32,060 bases of DNA from Actinomadura rubrisoli. GTDB taxonomy: Bacteria; Actinomycetota; Actinomycetes; Streptosporangiales; Streptosporangiaceae. The notes beneath the pieces are model-generated. The model was not told where the DNA came from and ran no database searches. It saw only the letters and a list, made by a program, of their open reading frames with translations. The position numbers and the translations under genes were made by a program. The stretch is from the NCBI RefSeq assembly GCF_004349215.1, contig NZ_SMKU01000069.1, forward strand, positions 1-32,060, read 5' to 3'. Positions 31,362 to 32,060 of the stretch are shown here, one piece after another (within the stretch, counting starts at the first letter, position 1; each line of letters begins with the position of its first letter).

Positions 31362-32059
31362 CGCGGCCCCCTTCCGCCGAGGACCAGATCGACGGCGGCC
31401 TCCAGCGTCGGCGCCGTCTCCCGCGCCCGCGCGATCTCCACCGGCCGCGTGCGCCCGGTCGGCACGAGGATGCCGCGGGCCCCGGCCGCCAGTGCGGCCT
31501 CGATGTCGCCGCCGATGTCGCCGATGACGGCGCAGTCGGACGGCAGCGCCCCCAGCCGCCGCGCGGCCCGCTCGATCATCCCGGGACGCGGCTTGCGGCA
31601 CTCGCACCCGTCGCCCCCGTCGTGCGGGCAGAACTCCCACACGTCGATCCGCCCGAGCAGCTCCTCCACCCGCGCGTTGACGCGCCGGACGTCGCCCGCC
31701 GTGATGCGGCCCTTGGCCACCCCCGACTGGTTGGACACCACCCCGATCCGCACGCCGTGGTGCCGCAGCCGGTCCAGTGCCTGCCGGGCCCCCGGCATCG
31801 GCTCCACCCGCTCCGGGTCCCCGTTGTACGGGACGTCCCGGATGAGCGTGTCGTCCCGGTCGAACAGCACGACCCGCGGCCCGCACCAGGCCCGCGCCCG
31901 CCGGTGCGCGACCAGCCCGCGCACCCGGTGCCGGACGGCTGCGGGCGGGATGACGACGCTGGTCACCAGCATCCTCACCACCTCCCCGCCCGTCCGCGGC
32001 CCCGCCAGGATCCGGCGGCTCGCGAACCGCGCGGTGAGCACCGCCCACACACCCCCCGA
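31358..32059 (-). CDS. gmhB: HAD-IIIA phosphatase, GmhB-like (heptose 1,7-bisphosphate 7-phosphatase), N-terminally partial
   Basis: The enzyme domain begins at VVLFDRDDTLIRD (the DxD nucleophile pair is kept, but the usual DRDGT is DRDDT) and continues with VSNQSGVAKG and the zinc-binding loop CPHDGGDGCECRKPRPGM that marks GmhB, which removes the 7-phosphate of heptose 1,7-bisphosphate. Before it lie about 60 residues (VLTARFASRRILAGPRTGGEVVRMLVTSVVIPPAAVRHRVRG) that do not belong to the HAD fold. The frame is open to the window edge. These residues look like the end of an upstream membrane-associated or glycosyltransferase domain, so this may be a fusion whose front lies outside. If it is not a fusion, ATG 31975 or GTG 32050 could be the start. 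Confidence 0.85.
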   Translation of the reverse strand, partial: SGGVWAVLTARFASRRILAGPRTGGEVVRMLVTSVVIPPAAVRHRVRGLVAHRRARAWCGPRVVLFDRDDTLIRDVPYNGDPERVEPMPGARQALDRLRHHGVRIGVVSNQSGVAKGRITAGDVRRVNARVEELLGRIDVWEFCPHDGGDGCECRKPRPGMIERAARRLGALPSDCAVIGDIGGDIEAALAAGARGILVPTGRTRPVEIARARETAPTLEAAVDLVLGGRGPR

Positions 32060-32060
32060 G

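Noticed and set aside
1..32060. CRISPR array, rRNA or tRNA genes
   Set aside because: No regularly spaced repeats and no recognisable tRNA or rRNA sequence was seen on either strand.

Overview
This is a high-GC (roughly 70%) window from a filamentous-type actinobacterium. The support is the base composition, GTG/TTG starts, ATGA-coupled gene pairs, and families common in Streptosporangiales and Streptomyces relatives: DUF5994, DUF6098, AMIN-like secreted proteins and the siderophore-interacting protein. Thermomonosporaceae/Actinomadura would fit, but that placement is inference. No rRNA, tRNA or CRISPR array was seen.

Left part (1-6800): a PAP2-type membrane phosphatase cut by the window edge; a convergent cyanophycin operon (cphB then cphA, minus strand) for making and degrading the nitrogen polymer cyanophycin; an ABC1/UbiB-like kinase; and a siderophore-interacting flavoreductase with an iron-box sequence just upstream of its start.

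Island (about 6849-13850): a segment bounded by a direct repeat of the promoter region and 5' end of a cyclase-family gene. The left copy (6849-7046) is dead: it lacks the ribosome binding site and start codon through a 69-bp deletion and stops after about 35 matching codons. The right copy (13581-13850) leads into the intact gene. Between them lie a YihY/BrkB membrane protein, a secreted beta-helix protein, a DUF5994-STAS pair, a broken SpoIIE/PP2C phosphatase, an AMIN-like secreted protein, and remnants of a probable IS transposase and a tyrosine recombinase beside the right repeat. Coding density is low and several stretches look decayed.

Middle (13697-23500): a translationally coupled cyclase and thiamine-diphosphate enzyme; a glycerol facilitator and glycerol kinase; a secreted trypsin-like protease; DUF6098 plus a miniature SRPBCC protein that looks internally deleted; a two-gene CrcB/FluC fluoride channel; a polysaccharide pyruvyl transferase-like protein; DUF2267; and a ChaB/Rho-N protein.

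Right part (23577 to the end): one long minus-strand operon that enters from beyond the window. In transcription order it encodes a GmhB-like HAD phosphatase with a remnant of an upstream domain, a GT9 heptosyltransferase-like enzyme, two GT-B glycosyltransferases, GmhA, a fused HldE-type kinase/nucleotidyltransferase, an SDR, a second GT9 and a UDP-glucuronate-decarboxylase-like epimerase. Seven consecutive junctions are 4-bp ATGA overlaps. The set amounts to a nucleotide-heptose pathway plus transferases in what appears to be a Gram-positive, so the product is probably a heptose-containing surface glycan or secreted glycoconjugate rather than LPS.
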